A DNA stretch of 64,000 bases, taken from NCBI GenBank assembly GCA_963513935.1, contig OY740765.1, positions 149,259,830 to 149,323,829 of the forward strand. Reading direction: 5' to 3'. The notes under the pieces were generated by a model. The model had not been told where the DNA came from. It saw nothing but the letters and a program-made list of their open reading frames with translations, and searched no databases. Positions within the stretch are counted from its first letter, which is position 1. Each line of letters starts with the position of its first letter. Made by a program: the position numbers and the translations under genes. Origin of the DNA: Aphrophora alni. Lineage: Eukaryota; Arthropoda; Insecta; Hemiptera; Aphrophoridae. Below are positions 36,691 through 48,060 of this stretch, one piece after another.

Positions 36691-36999
36691 ATGGTGGCCA
36701 AAAAATATATTTTCTCGTGTTTTTAAGACTGCTTTTTTGTAGAAAGTAAATAAATAGTATGTATTGGTAAAGGTGGACTGTAAATATACCACTTCTGACT
36801 GTCATACTTCTATTTTGTTTGAATACTTTTTTTAAACTTATTTACAATCGAAATATGAACAATTAAAACTTATCTAGTTAAAACCCACAATTTTAATCTA
36901 ATAGTGCTAATTGTTAATCCTATATAGTTAAGTAGTTGTTCAACCATCTAAGTTTTCGTCCAACACCTCTGGATACACTAAACATACACTAACACCAAC

Positions 37000-38512
37000 T
37001 CATAGGGTTTTAGTTCTCTTGAGTCTTAGAACTAAGTTCTGGATGACAAGTAATTGCATTGCTTCTACATTGCTATGTTGATGCAATCTTGCTTCATGCA
37101 TTGCTGTGTTGATGCAATCTTGCTTCATGCATTGCTGTGTTGATGCAATCTTGCTTCGTGCTTACCTGCAAATGTTTTGACAATTTCAGCTACAATAGAA
37201 AATCAAAGATCCTGGTTACGAATTTACCACGGAGTGTTTCCATATTCAGCAATACCTTATTTTTGTAACGTCTGGATTGTTCCAATGTTGGTCCACTTAC
37301 CACACCCACCATAGTTGTTTGTTTACGATAAAACCAAATTGGCTTAATTGCCCGATTCTAAATCAAATTTTTATTATGAATTCCTAATTCAGAGTTTCTT
37401 TCCAATCACCAATAGTGCTGTCTGTACTTTAAGCCTAGGTCTGTTCTTTTTATCTTTATGTGCTTTTTAAATTTCAATCTCATATTGATTGTAATACCAA
37501 GGTACTAAGCTTAAATTTCATTTCCACTGATGTTGAGTGTTGGTGATCAACATCTGATCAAATTTGTACTTGTAAAATTTGCATGAACAGATTTAAGTTA
37601 ATTTAGCTTAATTTTCCAACTCTTAGTCCATTCGTATATTTTATCACTTGCTCTTTGTAGCTTATTGGTAGATATTTTAACATTCTGTCCCACTGTTAAT
37701 AAAGTTGTGTCATCATCAATGGCTCCTACTGTAGCATTATCCATTTCTGGTAAATCACTGGTATACAGTAAGTTGAGAATAGGCTCCAAAATACTTCCCT
37801 GAAGCACACCAGCCCTTACTTCTCTGATATCCGAATATTTATTATATTGTTTTATTACCAGTAATCTCCTACAAACGTAAGATAATATGAGTTGCTTTGG
37901 TGGTATTTTATTTAATCTGTGGCTCAGACCTTCGTACCACACTTTGTCGAATGCCTGAGATACATCTAGAAAGATGGCTGACAAACTTACTTGACCTCTA
38001 GAGCGCGTTCAATAATTTCAGTGATACGATGGTCTATTGCAGAATGTTTCTGTATAAACCCAAGCTGATAATCGGGAATTAATCAATTATCTTCAATCTT
38101 TTAATCTTCAGTCTCAGTCTTTTCAAATAAAATGCAATAATTAGAAGTAACGATATGGATTTGTATGAGATGACAAGGTTTTTTTGGCTTGCCTGGTTTT
38201 TCATAATCGTTTCTGCCACCTTCTAAAAACCAGGAATATGTTCAAGACGGAAAACTCCATTAATAAGATATGTAAGCATGACTACTCATTTTCGTGGTAA
38301 TTGTGTTATTATTTCACCGGTGATTAAACCTGGTGCTAAATTCGGATTTATGTTATTTTTGATCTCGTTGGCAACCTTTTTAGCAATAACTTTGTAACAA
38401 GTAACAGAGTTATTTCCTCTGTAAGTTTTTTGTAGCTTATAAATTAACGTCTGATTGTATTAGATTTAGTTGAAACATACCTGCTAGGTAGTGAGCAAAG
38501 ATCTCAGCCTTT
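37000..38512 (-). pseudogene. Jockey-like LINE ORF2 relic (reverse transcriptase)
   Basis: Minus-strand blocks in Jockey order. KKAEIFAHYLAGMFQLN (about 38,510) and VANEIKNNINPNLAPGLITG (about 38,380-38,320) come first. They are followed by LTYLINGVFRLEHIPGF, LIPDYQLGFIQKHSAIDHRI (about 38,080), FLDVSQAFDKVWYEGLSHRL (37,900s), RAGVLQGSILEPILNLLYTS and GAIDDDTTLL (catalytic FxDD box degraded to AIDDD). The thumb and C-terminal parts are HYW, IHNKNLI, IKPIWFY and ARLHQHSN. The longest clean frame is 37,598-37,984. Elsewhere there are frameshifts and stops, so no RT activity is possible. The endonuclease half is absent: the copy stops at a (TTA)n run at 38,515, consistent with 5' truncation. Confidence 0.9.
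37077..37164. repeat. 31-bp tandem repeat, about 2.8 copies
   Basis: Units beginning 'gttgatgcaatcttgcttca' start at 37,077, 37,108 and 37,139, an exact 31-bp period. The sequence is the Jockey segment encoding (A)RLHQHSN, expanded after the element died, since 31 is not a multiple of three. Confidence 0.95.
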
Positions 38513-41500
38513 TTGTTTATTATTATTATTATTATTATCTTCCTTTCTTATTGAATAGATTTTATTTTTGTTATGTACACAAATAATAGCAATGTCAGAT
38601 TAAACCATATTGGTCATATGAACAATACAGCATTATGAATTAAGTTTCAATAAAAGGATTTTGTTTATTTTTCAAATTGATATTTGATATACATAGAAGA
38701 GTGAACCAACTTACTACGGAATTATTGGCAATCAAATAATTCCGTATTTTTATTGTCTTTATTATTTCTGTCCTACGTTTTAAAAATTCGAACTTTTTCC
38801 ATTTCGTTAATCAACAAATAGTAAACTAACTTAGTTATTATATTTTACAGAAATTCAACTAAATTTCCAGTTTCTATATTTATATTTGATATTTTATTAT
38901 AACTTTGAGGTTATGTTTTAGCAATTTCAGTGGGTACATAAAATAAACTCACACCCTACCATGTAAGAATATTTTATGGCTAGTAGCTTAAGACTATATT
39001 ACATACCAAAATTAGTAACCTAAGAAAGAACCCAGGGATAGATTAGGTTCGAGCAGTCAAAACAACTAAGATTACATACAGAGAAATTAGGAAAACTTCA
39101 AGGCAATATAACTACATAACAACACTAAGTTGAATTAAGGATAAACACTGGTGAACTGGGCAAAGAGGTGTGTGCCAACGAAGTAGTTACCTAACAAGGG
39201 AACAATCATTGTCATTTCTCTTAGGAATTTAGCGAGCGACCTTGTAATCACTTCCTGTGGATAATTAGCTGGAACAATTTTCTAATTTATAGAAAAGTAA
39301 TTTTGTATTTTGAATTCATTTTTTTAATAATCGAAACCATGACGGCCTTATTTCCACCCCGTTTTGGTTGATAACGAGAGTTGATCCACATTCATGAAAC
39401 GTCGTATATTTATATTTGAATACAAGAATGATGGAAAATGTTCCAATAATGTGATTAATCTTGAATAACTTTAAGAACAGAATTTGACATAAACGTGCAT
39501 CCTTGTTGGTAACTTAATTACTTCTCAGCTGTAAATATACAGTTCATTATGGAATGGGTCAAATTCATCCAAAACCGGTTTACTAAATAATTAATTCAAT
39601 AAATAGATTAATGGACGTAATTTTGTTCTTAACTTTACTAAAATCAAGTTATATCAATCAAAACTCTAATACAACATAATTCTAAAATGACACATGTTTT
39701 TGTATTCAGAGGATATCTTAAACGAAAATTTTTGTTAAAAAAAAATCGAAATCAATTTGTTGATGAATCACATAACTTTCTCTATACCATAACGCTTAAT
39801 GGTAAACGACTGTATTATAAGCTTATCGTTTCACATATGCTTTCATAATCTAGATGTGACAAATAAGATTATAATGACTTAGGACATCCTATATATTAAT
39901 AACAAGACAATAAATTTACGTGTTTTCACGCAAGTGTATTCCGTACGTGTAAAATTTTAATTGTTATAAACTTTTATAAATTTCTGTTATATTGGCTTGA
40001 TTTCCTTATAAGCAAGTTATCGTGACCTATTTTATATAATCGACATTCTATCTCATTGCAGTTGACAGCTCTAGTAAAGCAGAAATTCTGTTTATCGATT
40101 ATTACAAAGTTATGACAAAGTAATAAAAACGCTTTTTTAATTACTGGTTTATTTTGTTTTATCGGTTTTATAAATTAAGATGTGGACGACTGTAGATTAT
40201 CTGCACATGTCTTTACATAACCTTAAAGTTAATAAAAATACGAAAACAGCTGTTTAGTGAAATCATAGGTTTAGGTTTGACCAGTGTAAAACATTTTGGA
40301 AAATGTTGAACTTAATTTTATTTTTACATATACATTTAGTTACCATAGCAACACTTAAAACAGCTGATTAGGTTCATCATATTTTTTAATTTCAACACAA
40401 AACTAGGTTACGCTTATCCTAGACCAATGTGTAACTTATTGAAAAATGTTATTACCTGATTTTGGGCAAAGTGTTGAAGTATCATTATATATTTTATTAT
40501 AGATGTTTATAATATTTGTAAATATGTATAGAAAATTATTTTCAAAAATTATAATTGTCTTGAGCTAATTTCGATTTCAAATGTATTATGTAGCTAATTT
40601 AACAATCAATCTTAAATCAGAAAAAATCGCTTAAAAGCTGAGGGCAACAGCTAATAATCTTTTGAAATTTCAAGGTTTTTCACTGCTATATCGAGACTAT
40701 TAATATTATGTAATCTATAATATGTATTGACATTAAATCTTTTTGAGTTGTCTTTAAAAAGCCCATTTTCAGGATGTAAAAATTATCCCCAAATGTCAAA
40801 ATTTAGTTCTATATGACCAATTAAAGTTTCAAAAAAATCTTGTGTTTCTGAATTCAAACAATCAAAAATAAAATGATCAACAGGGAGACTTTAAGACACA
40901 TGACATTTAAGACTCATCAAATTTAATTAAACTATTATGATTTATATTTCCATTTGATGAAATCCGAAATCATCTATAATAAATTTATTGTATATGGGAA
41001 TAAAACCAGCTTATTTTATGGAGTAGAGTATTAATTATTATATCGACAAGACAATCAGGGAGAGAAGAAAAAAAAAAGACTAAAATAGAAACCTATCAAC
41101 GTTAAAAAAATAAAACATTTTCCATACGACAATAAACAACATGGTACCACCATATTGTAGAATCCATCATTCATATTGTTTTTAACAAGAAAACCCATAT
41201 TTCATAAACCCCAGAACCATCCATCTGCCGTGACGATAGACTATAACAATTGTCACGGCCGGCACAGCGGCCTGTCACAAACACGGGCCACATCCATTAA
41301 TAACCTAACCTATACTGTTCTGCCACAATTGCTTTTTATTACATATATTTAATGGTGTGTCAGGGATCGAGACAATATACTTGTTCTTCCTTATCTATAT
41401 TAGAAATTCATTGTTTTTTTAGAATTCTTTCAAAAGTTTATTTAGTCTGTTTTTCCGATTACTTGGAGTTGCATAATAATAGATGATAGACTGTTTAAGA

Positions 41501-42523
41501 TTCGTAATATCCTATTATTCAAATCCGTGTGCGATGTTCCTAAATTGAAAATATTCTACAGTTATATTAGTCTGGTTATAGCAACACTAAAAATAAATAA
41601 CAGTATTTCTCATAGTTTTAGACAGTTTTACTTTTCAAAATAATCGTTCAGAGTATTTCGACATAAAACGAGTTGATGTGCGACGTCGTACTACTTACCC
41701 AGCCCTATCATACAATGTCTTATGGGGCAGATCCTCTAAATGTAATGTCAAGAAGTTAGTTTCATAGGTCTTCTAGGAAATGTTAAATTTTTATTGGTAG
41801 ATCAAGGGGTCTTACCCAGTAGGTTGAGTTTGTAAGCTACACACTGTAACGGACTGGAAGTGAAACAAGTCGGTGCAAAGACATAATTTTTGTAAAATAT
41901 ATATCAAGTCAAATATCATGTCGAATAGGTAAGTTATCATAAAGTAGGTAAGTTTAATAGCTCCAGGCCAAAAGAGAAAGTTTAATAGGCATCTAGAGCA
42001 TAAATTTTCGTGAATAAAACAGGCAAATGTGAAACAATATAATCTTATTTTATAAAAAAAAAAAAAAAAAAAGTATTTAAATTGTATCGGATTAAACAGA
42101 TTTGAATAATCCATTAGGTGTAAATTTGACATTATAATTTAATCAAGAGTTTAATGTTTTATAAGAAAAAGTATCGTCAGAAAAAAGTAAAATTTAAATT
42201 TATTTTATTTTATATATTTTTATGATAAAATCATGTTTTAAAAAACATTCATGATCAGTTTTTGTTCAATAAAGTAAGTTCAGAAATGTATTAACCAAGT
42301 AAGATATACATAGTAAGATAAAGTTTCATCAAAACGTCGATCATAGTTTTTGCGATATTGCGAATTCAAAGATAATTTCGTTAAAATCTAATTTCAATAA
42401 TCAAATAGTAATTAACAATTAAAAATTATGTACAGTGATGTCATAAAAAGTGATGAACTTATAAAATGAAACTGGACAAACACTATGTACCATAATTTGT
42501 TCTTTAAGAATTTTATTTAGGCT
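38513..42523. other. no gene recognised; sparse motifs
   Basis: (TTA)n at 38,515-38,538. GTTACCATAGCAAC (X-box-like) at 40,339-40,352. At 41,227-41,259 GCCGTGAC and GTCACGGC form an 8-bp stem around a 17-base loop. Poly-A run near 42,055-42,073. The 106-codon minus-strand frame at 41,812-42,132 spans that run and has no motif. Otherwise AT-rich DNA without coding evidence. Confidence 0.45.
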
Positions 42524-42907
42524 ATCTTCATTGTTTTGGGGTGGCATTAGATAATTCAGGGGTGGTTATATGAGTCAAAATAATGAATAAAGTTTCTATA
42601 AACATATGTCGAGAAACGTTTCTTTTACTAGCTATCTGTCATTTTTAAAGGTATTGAAAAAATAATCAACTTGTTTCAATAATCCATTTCAAAATGGCGA
42701 ACATTAAAAAAAATTTAAATGACTATCATTTTGAAACGGATTAATTTGCAATAAGTTGAATATTTTTTTCAAACTAGAACCGTGCAAAATTTCAACTCTG
42801 TTAAAGCCGTTAAAAAGACGGACAGCTGGTAAAAGAAGAATTTCCTGACATGTTCTTTATTTTGACCACCCCCCTGAATTTTCTACGCCCATTACAGAAA
42901 CACTCTG
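42524..42907. mobile_element. palindromic DNA element, ~385 bp, left end eroded
   Basis: The right end reads CACTCTG|TA, its complement beginning CAGAGTGTTTCTGTAATGGG, like the end of the 29,396-30,360 element. Inward arms match: 'aattcagggg(gg)tggt' on the left against 'accacccccctgaatt' on the right, then 'caaaataa(t/a)gaa', 'ttcttttac(t/c)agct' and 'tttcaaaatg' blocks. Arms are about 170-180 bp each around a short AT centre. The left terminus has mutated, so its start is estimated from arm symmetry. Confidence 0.65.
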
Positions 42908-43414
42908 TATAATCATGTTAAGTTCATAATTTTAGGTGTTTATACTATTTTAAATTTTATATGTAACTGGATTTGCTCCCTAACGTATATCTTCACCGTT
43001 ACGAATGCTTTTCACAATTGTATTATTTTAATCGGACAATATGAATCGCATCACCTACCCATCTTCATGAAATAATCATTGTAGAAGGAACCGGTGAACA
43101 GATTTAAACCAAAGTGAACAAAAAAGCGTAAAGAAACTTTTCAAGACAATTAAAATGTAAATTACGAAAGACAATAGGATTAGCCATGCCTCGCAAACGT
43201 ATAAAAAAAGTAAAAACAAATGAATAAATTGAGCTAAATAACAAATAATTATTGGAAATGAAAGAAAATCATTAAATAACAATAAAAGAAGATTGTAGAA
43301 AGGAATAGTAGGTAAATATTGAAAATAAACTGGGTTTAATGGGAAAATTTAAGGGGATAAATCGTACAGAAATCGTGGGATAAGTACGATCTTAAGGAAG
43401 ATCAGTACATTCAT
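42908..43414. other. no gene recognised
   Basis: A hydrophobic 68-codon minus-strand frame at 43,076-43,282 has no recognisable domain. The 5' boundary of the following LINE fragment is somewhere in this stretch. Confidence 0.4.
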
Positions 43415-43729
43415 TGGCCTGAGATCATTACAAACGAGGATTTATGGAGAGAAACAGGTCAAATTCGGGTCAAACTGCAGATTCGAGAGAGGAAGTGGAG
43501 GTGGTTAGGACATACACTGAGGAAGCCAGACGGAACTATTGAGAAAGAGGCCCTAGATTGGAACCCGCAAGGTGTCAGAAGAAGTGGTCGACCTCGAGAA
43601 ACCTGGAAGAGGACCGTTATTAAAGAAGCAAAAGAAGTTAATAAGACTTGGAGAGAAGTGAAAGCACTTGCTGGAGACAGAGACAGATGGAGAGCTCTTT
43701 TGGACGCCCTATGCTCCAATAGGAGATAA
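43415..43729 (+). pseudogene. LINE 3' end with undisrupted C-terminal coding frame
   Basis: The plus strand is open from 43,415 to a TAA at 43,727-43,729 (104 codons, no ATG at the start, as expected for a truncated copy). It reads WPEIITNEDLWRETG, RKWRWLGHTLRKPDG, ALDWNPQGVRRSGRPRETWK, then EVKALAGDRDRWRALLDALC and NRR. This is the well-known C-terminal module of endonuclease-reverse transcriptase LINE proteins: WxGHxLR, W.P.G.RxxGRPxxTW, A.DRxxWRxxVxALC. The intact frame implies a fairly recent insertion. It is followed by a short tail with repeated 'aagtcaagt' units (43,737-43,756), typical of the 3' repeats of such LINEs. The upstream RT is missing. Confidence 0.8.
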
Positions 43730-44097
43730 AAGGAAATAAGTCAAGTAAGTCAAGATCGGTACTTCTGTTCAACTTCTCCTCGTAGTTTAGATGCAGTAAA
43801 TAATAAGTACAAATTTCTAATAGTTCAATATCACGTATTTTGTTACATAAAGCTCATAAACTCTGGTCTTAATAAGTGAGAAGTTATTAATTTAACATTT
43901 TTAATGAAATAGTAAAAAGTATACTCGTTTAAATACTTCGGAGCGTATCTATCGTAAGAACCGATAACCGATACTGATGAATTCGCAACACCAATAGAAA
44001 CTGGAGCAAGGTTAATACAATTTAGAATTTTATTTTTTTATTTGGTGATATACATCAGAGAACATCAATCATCCCGGAAACCACATAATACCTATCA

Positions 44098-44163
44098 GGA
44101 TCTGGATTCGTGCAGATCTTAGGAGATTTCAACATAAAGTTGTTACAGGACCCGAAGTCATCT
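44098..44163 (+). pseudogene. possible LINE endonuclease scrap
   Basis: One frame reads GSGFVQILGDFNIKLLQDPK. (I/L)xGDFN(I/V)xLL is the signature of APE-type endonucleases of non-LTR elements. The match is short and isolated, so chance or a tiny relic are both possible. Confidence 0.35.
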
Positions 44164-45009
44164 ATATTTGTATTATAATTAGGTACTATAGAAAAGTACC
44201 CATTACAATTTATTAAGTCAACATATAATTTTTGCTTTGATCACTAATAGCCTAATAACTAGTGTATGTCACTACTAGTAATAACTAATAAATAGTAATA
44301 ACTTTAATTGCTAAAGTTGAGTTTAGTCAGGAAGATATTTTAATTTGCTTTTTGTATATCTCAACAAGAAAAGTTTAATTAAATTTATAAGTTAAAATTT
44401 AGAATAAATATTTGTTTTCTGAAATTTAAACAATTTTGCCTTTATTACATTGTTTATACATTTATGTTTTCAGGTGGAGTTAATTTATAAGTGTCATAGT
44501 GCTTTGTTTAAAAATGTATTACAGTGAATATTTATTTTAAAAATATAACAATAGAATTCAGAAGACCATCTCTTCCTAACGAAATGAACCGAGAGAAGAA
44601 TCATACTCTTTAAATGAAGAAATTCGAGCGAGTTAAATATCTTAAATTAAAAATAATCCACAGAAAGATTTTTTAAAGTTTCGCCTTGCAGTTGCCCGAT
44701 GATGCCGCAAGGCGAAACAATTGTAGCTCATTTATATTATTAAAATATTTTGAAACATTAAGCTTTATTGCTTTATTTTATCCTTGAATATGGAGTTTCA
44801 ACAAGAAATATCTGCTATTACTTTAAAATTAATTATAATTAAATTCTTGTAGGATAGAAGCTGATAAGTTGTCCATAGACGCGAGGCCTGTACGTTTCAA
44901 AAGGCAACAACGACCAAACGCTTACCCGTGGCAACAGGTTTTCTGAATCTCAATATTTTCTTTGAGTCGGCTAGGCTCTAACTGGTGTCGTAGAAATGAA
45001 TATATTAAA
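44164..45009. other. no gene; perfect 12-bp hairpin
   Basis: At 44,678-44,718 GTTTCGCCTTGC and GCAAGGCGAAAC are perfect complements around a 17-base loop containing CCGATGATG (see findings). Otherwise AT-rich. Confidence 0.6.
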
Positions 45010-45115
45010 AAGTCTCCACTCACTTCGCCCGTTAACTGTCTCGTAGCTATACGTATGTAAAGGAACGTCCACTCGTTGCGCTCGGCCCTGCCGGGTCTCG
45101 TAACTATAGTAATAT
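45010..45115. repeat. dispersed repeat, inverted match to 53,000-53,050
   Basis: 'aaaagtctccactcacttcg' and 'gggtctcgtaactata' are the complement of 'cgaagcgaatggagactttt' and 'tatagttacgagactcac' at 53,000-53,050. The 45 kb copy contains an extra internal duplication of the 'cactcg/cttcg...tctcgta(g/a)ctata' block. Confidence 0.55.
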
Positions 45116-45659
45116 CACATTTTCTTGTCCTTCACGGTTCGAAATTACACGTTTTACAATAGGTTGGTACCTTGTAGAATTAAAATCTGCAAATTCTTAT
45201 CTATTTAAGTGAGTTATAAGTAACAACAAATTGGATTAGAACAGAAAAACTATTTAAAATGGCCGCCATTTTTTATATATTTTCACTTATAGTAAATCCT
45301 GGTATGAAAATTCCGAATTCCTGCCTCCTTGTGTCAGATAACTTTTCTTATCAGATCTCCTATTGTCTTCCAAACCTCACGTTATTTGAGTATTTATGAT
45401 CTAAGACGCTCTATTTTACTCTTTTTTATTTGTTTTATTAATGCGATGGTGAACGCCTTTGAATGAAAAAACATCATATTTCGTCCAATTAGTAACCTTT
45501 CAAAAATTGCAAATGAATTAGTACAAATATATTTGTTTACGTTTTTATTCACATTTTAATGCGTATTATATTTGTATTAAAATTAGACAAGCTTATCTTA
45601 CTCTAATATTAAATTAACATATATAACAAAGAGGGTGATCAGCTTAAATCAGGACTGGG

Positions 45660-46524
45660 TAATACAAAGTATTCAAAATAAATAACAGATTTCACTGAAG
45701 ATTTTAATTTTATTCTATTCATCATCAAAACTTATAATAATTGTTCAAAGTGATGTCCATTAACATCCATACACTTGTCAACTCGCTTCACTTTGCTTCT
45801 CGGAGTTACCTCACGATAATAACATGGTTGATATTTATTTTCAACTGCTCTAAATAAAGTACGTGGATTACTCTTGAATACTTGGTTTTTCTGATAACTC
45901 CCCATAAGAAGACATCTAAACTAGATTAAAACAGGAGATCTCGGTGGCTAAATCCTTTGGAAATAGTTTTTTCGTTTAAAATGACAAGTTCCACCGTCTT
46001 GCTGCAACCAACTATAAAGTTTATCTTTTTCAAGCAGATCAATGAATTGTTGAATAATTTCTTGATACTCCTCGACATTCACAGGAGATCTACTGATAGC
46101 AACTTCAATGTCTTATAACTTCTTACACTGTTAAAACAGATTTGTTTCCTCCACTTTTTTTGTCCGTTACTAAATAAGTTTACCGAAAATATTTAATACA
46201 TTTCGCAATAACACTTTTCACTGGAGCTTCTTTATCAAATTTTACAAGAACTGTTTCTCTTCACTGTTTGTAAGAATCATATTTATTAAAGTTTTCGACA
46301 ATAAACACCCGATCTTGTACTGTAGTGTGCATTTTTAAATGCACTACACAATGAAATCAAAACTGCGCAAAGTTATGTTTTGAAATTCAATTATATTAAC
46401 AAGCTGAATTAATCAATTAAAATCAGCTGATCCAGGCTAGTCAACACTAAATAGTGTACAACAATGGTTGAAATTATTGAAATAATTGTACTTAGAGATA
46501 TATCCTAATTTGAATACCTTATTA
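45660..46524 (-). mobile_element. internally deleted mariner-like element, ~865 bp
   Basis: Inverted ends: the plus strand from about 45,660 reads 'taatacaaagtattcaaaat', and the complement from about 46,524 reads 'taataaggtattcaaattag'. The matched region is roughly 25 bp with a 2-bp gap. Between them lies a minus-strand transposase whose beginning and end are present but whose central catalytic part is mostly missing. That structure is expected of a non-autonomous derivative. The exact ends and target duplication are uncertain. Confidence 0.55.
45721..46340 (-). pseudogene. mariner-like transposase, N- and C-terminal parts only
   Basis: The N-terminal part near 46,330 reads MHTTVQDRVFIVENF, a start typical of the group (MxTxxQRVFIVExY). 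After broken codons come AISRSPVNVEEYQEIIQQFI and LYSWLQQDGGTCHFK, the QQDGAxxH catalytic block with altered residues (about 46,000). Then PPRSPVLI, MGSYQKNQVFKSNPRTLFRA, and the end VDKCMDVNGHHFEQLL before a stop near 45,736 (family: xxGxHxE). The HTH linker and the first catalytic Asp region are lost, and frames shift several times. Not functional. Related in type to the relics at 1.6 and 56.5 kb. Confidence 0.75.
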
Positions 46525-47699
46525 GCAAAACGTAAAGACGTTTCGCCTCAACCGCGCGTTAATGTCACACCCGTTGTTTTTATAAACTATAATATATTTA
46601 TTAGTTTTTAAGATAAAGAGTAAACTAATATAATAAATTTTATTAATTATTTATGTGTCACTGATAATCGTAGCAATAATTTTAAAAGGGGGAAAAGTTT
46701 CTGCTTTCTATCATAAAACAAATCATATTTCACTGCCTAAATATTGTATGTAATATGGCAGTTACAAGGTTTACAATAAAGTAAGTACTTGCGTAGAATT
46801 AGGCTGTAAAGCCTATGGATTCCCTGATGTCAGCTCACAAATTTTATTTCATTCTCACAGAGCCTTAAAAGCTTACGCATGACTTTCAGGGATTGTGTAC
46901 GCAATATGAGTACACATTATAAATTTTATCTTTTTTCCTGTGGAGTCTAGCTTTTGTTCAGTCTAACTAAATCTATCTTTGGTGTGAAAGAACCTCTTTA
47001 ATGGAAGTTAGGTTCACGTTAAAGTTTATTTTGTGGAGTTGTTTATTTATTTAGACTACTACCGGGTGGCTACAACTAATCCCCCCCCCCACTTACTTAT
47101 TTTTCTATAATTTTCACCATATCATTTTGTGTCAAAATTGTTTATACCTAAAACCGCGTACTTTGTTTTATGTTTTGTTGCTATCTTGGGTTTAAATGGT
47201 AGAATTTGTGTTACTTTAAACGCATTCTTTCCATTTTTAACAACTTTTAAGATGTAATATATACTTGAATAATCTAAATAAACAAAAGTAGATTGTGAAA
47301 AACAGATTCCACCATTGAAAGAATAAAGAATTATTTTGAATATTACAAATAGTTTTAAATATTAAATGTGGCTTCAGTATTTTTGCCAACAAAAATAGTA
47401 TAATTTCAAAAAAAAAATTTAGGAATAGGAAATTTTTGTTAAGATTATCGATTCTCCCACTACACTCAGCTATGAAGAAATGTTTAATCATATGTAATAG
47501 AACCATAATACGATTTTTTTTAAATTTACATAAATATTAAATTTCATAAAATACGAATGGTTATGGACGATTGGTTATTGTTCCAAATTGATATGACGAA
47601 AATTTTGGAATAAAGTAGAGGATTGGAACTTTAAATACAATCTGTACGTGTATATTACAAACACAATTTTTAGCCTTTATTTAAAACTCGGGACTTTAA
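46525..47699. other. no gene recognised
   Basis: Poly-C run near 47,081-47,090. An 89-codon Phe/Leu/Ile-rich minus-strand frame at 47,237-47,506 reflects AT richness and has no known motif. Confidence 0.45.
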
Positions 47700-48060
47700 A
47701 AGTAATACCCCATTTTGTAAACTTTATAAAAATAATAGACTAAGTCCATGCCATACTAGATGTTTTACTATATACATAAACCTTTACCAGTACACCAAAA
47801 ACCAAGACTTTATTTTGTATATTTTAAAAATAATTTTACATAAAAACTTTTTACCAAATCCGAACTCAGTAAATTATTCATTTCTAATATTAAAAATTTA
47901 TTTAGAAAAATACAAGAAGACCGACAGATGGAAAAGAAGTATCATTTGTCAGAGTATGGGAGTTGCAATACCGGGGACCTAGTTGGATCTACACTTTTTT
48001 GATCTCTCTTGACCAACTCTTGTTCTTTTCCTACACTGATACTATTATTTTATTCGAGTA
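47700..48060 (+). repeat. dispersed repeat, family P with 5' extension, copy
   Basis: The first 200 bp ('tatacataaacctttaccag', 'aattttacataaaaac', 'aaatccgaactcagta') match 49,310-49,420 directly. The last 90 bp are family P ('cctagttggatctacac', 'ctcttgaccaactcttgttc') with an internal deletion. The shared order shows the two parts belong to one larger repeat. Confidence 0.65.

Noticed and set aside
43459..43719. 86-codon minus-strand open frame
   Set aside because: It is the antisense of the LINE C-terminal frame on the plus strand (43,415-43,729), whose protein is clearly recognisable.
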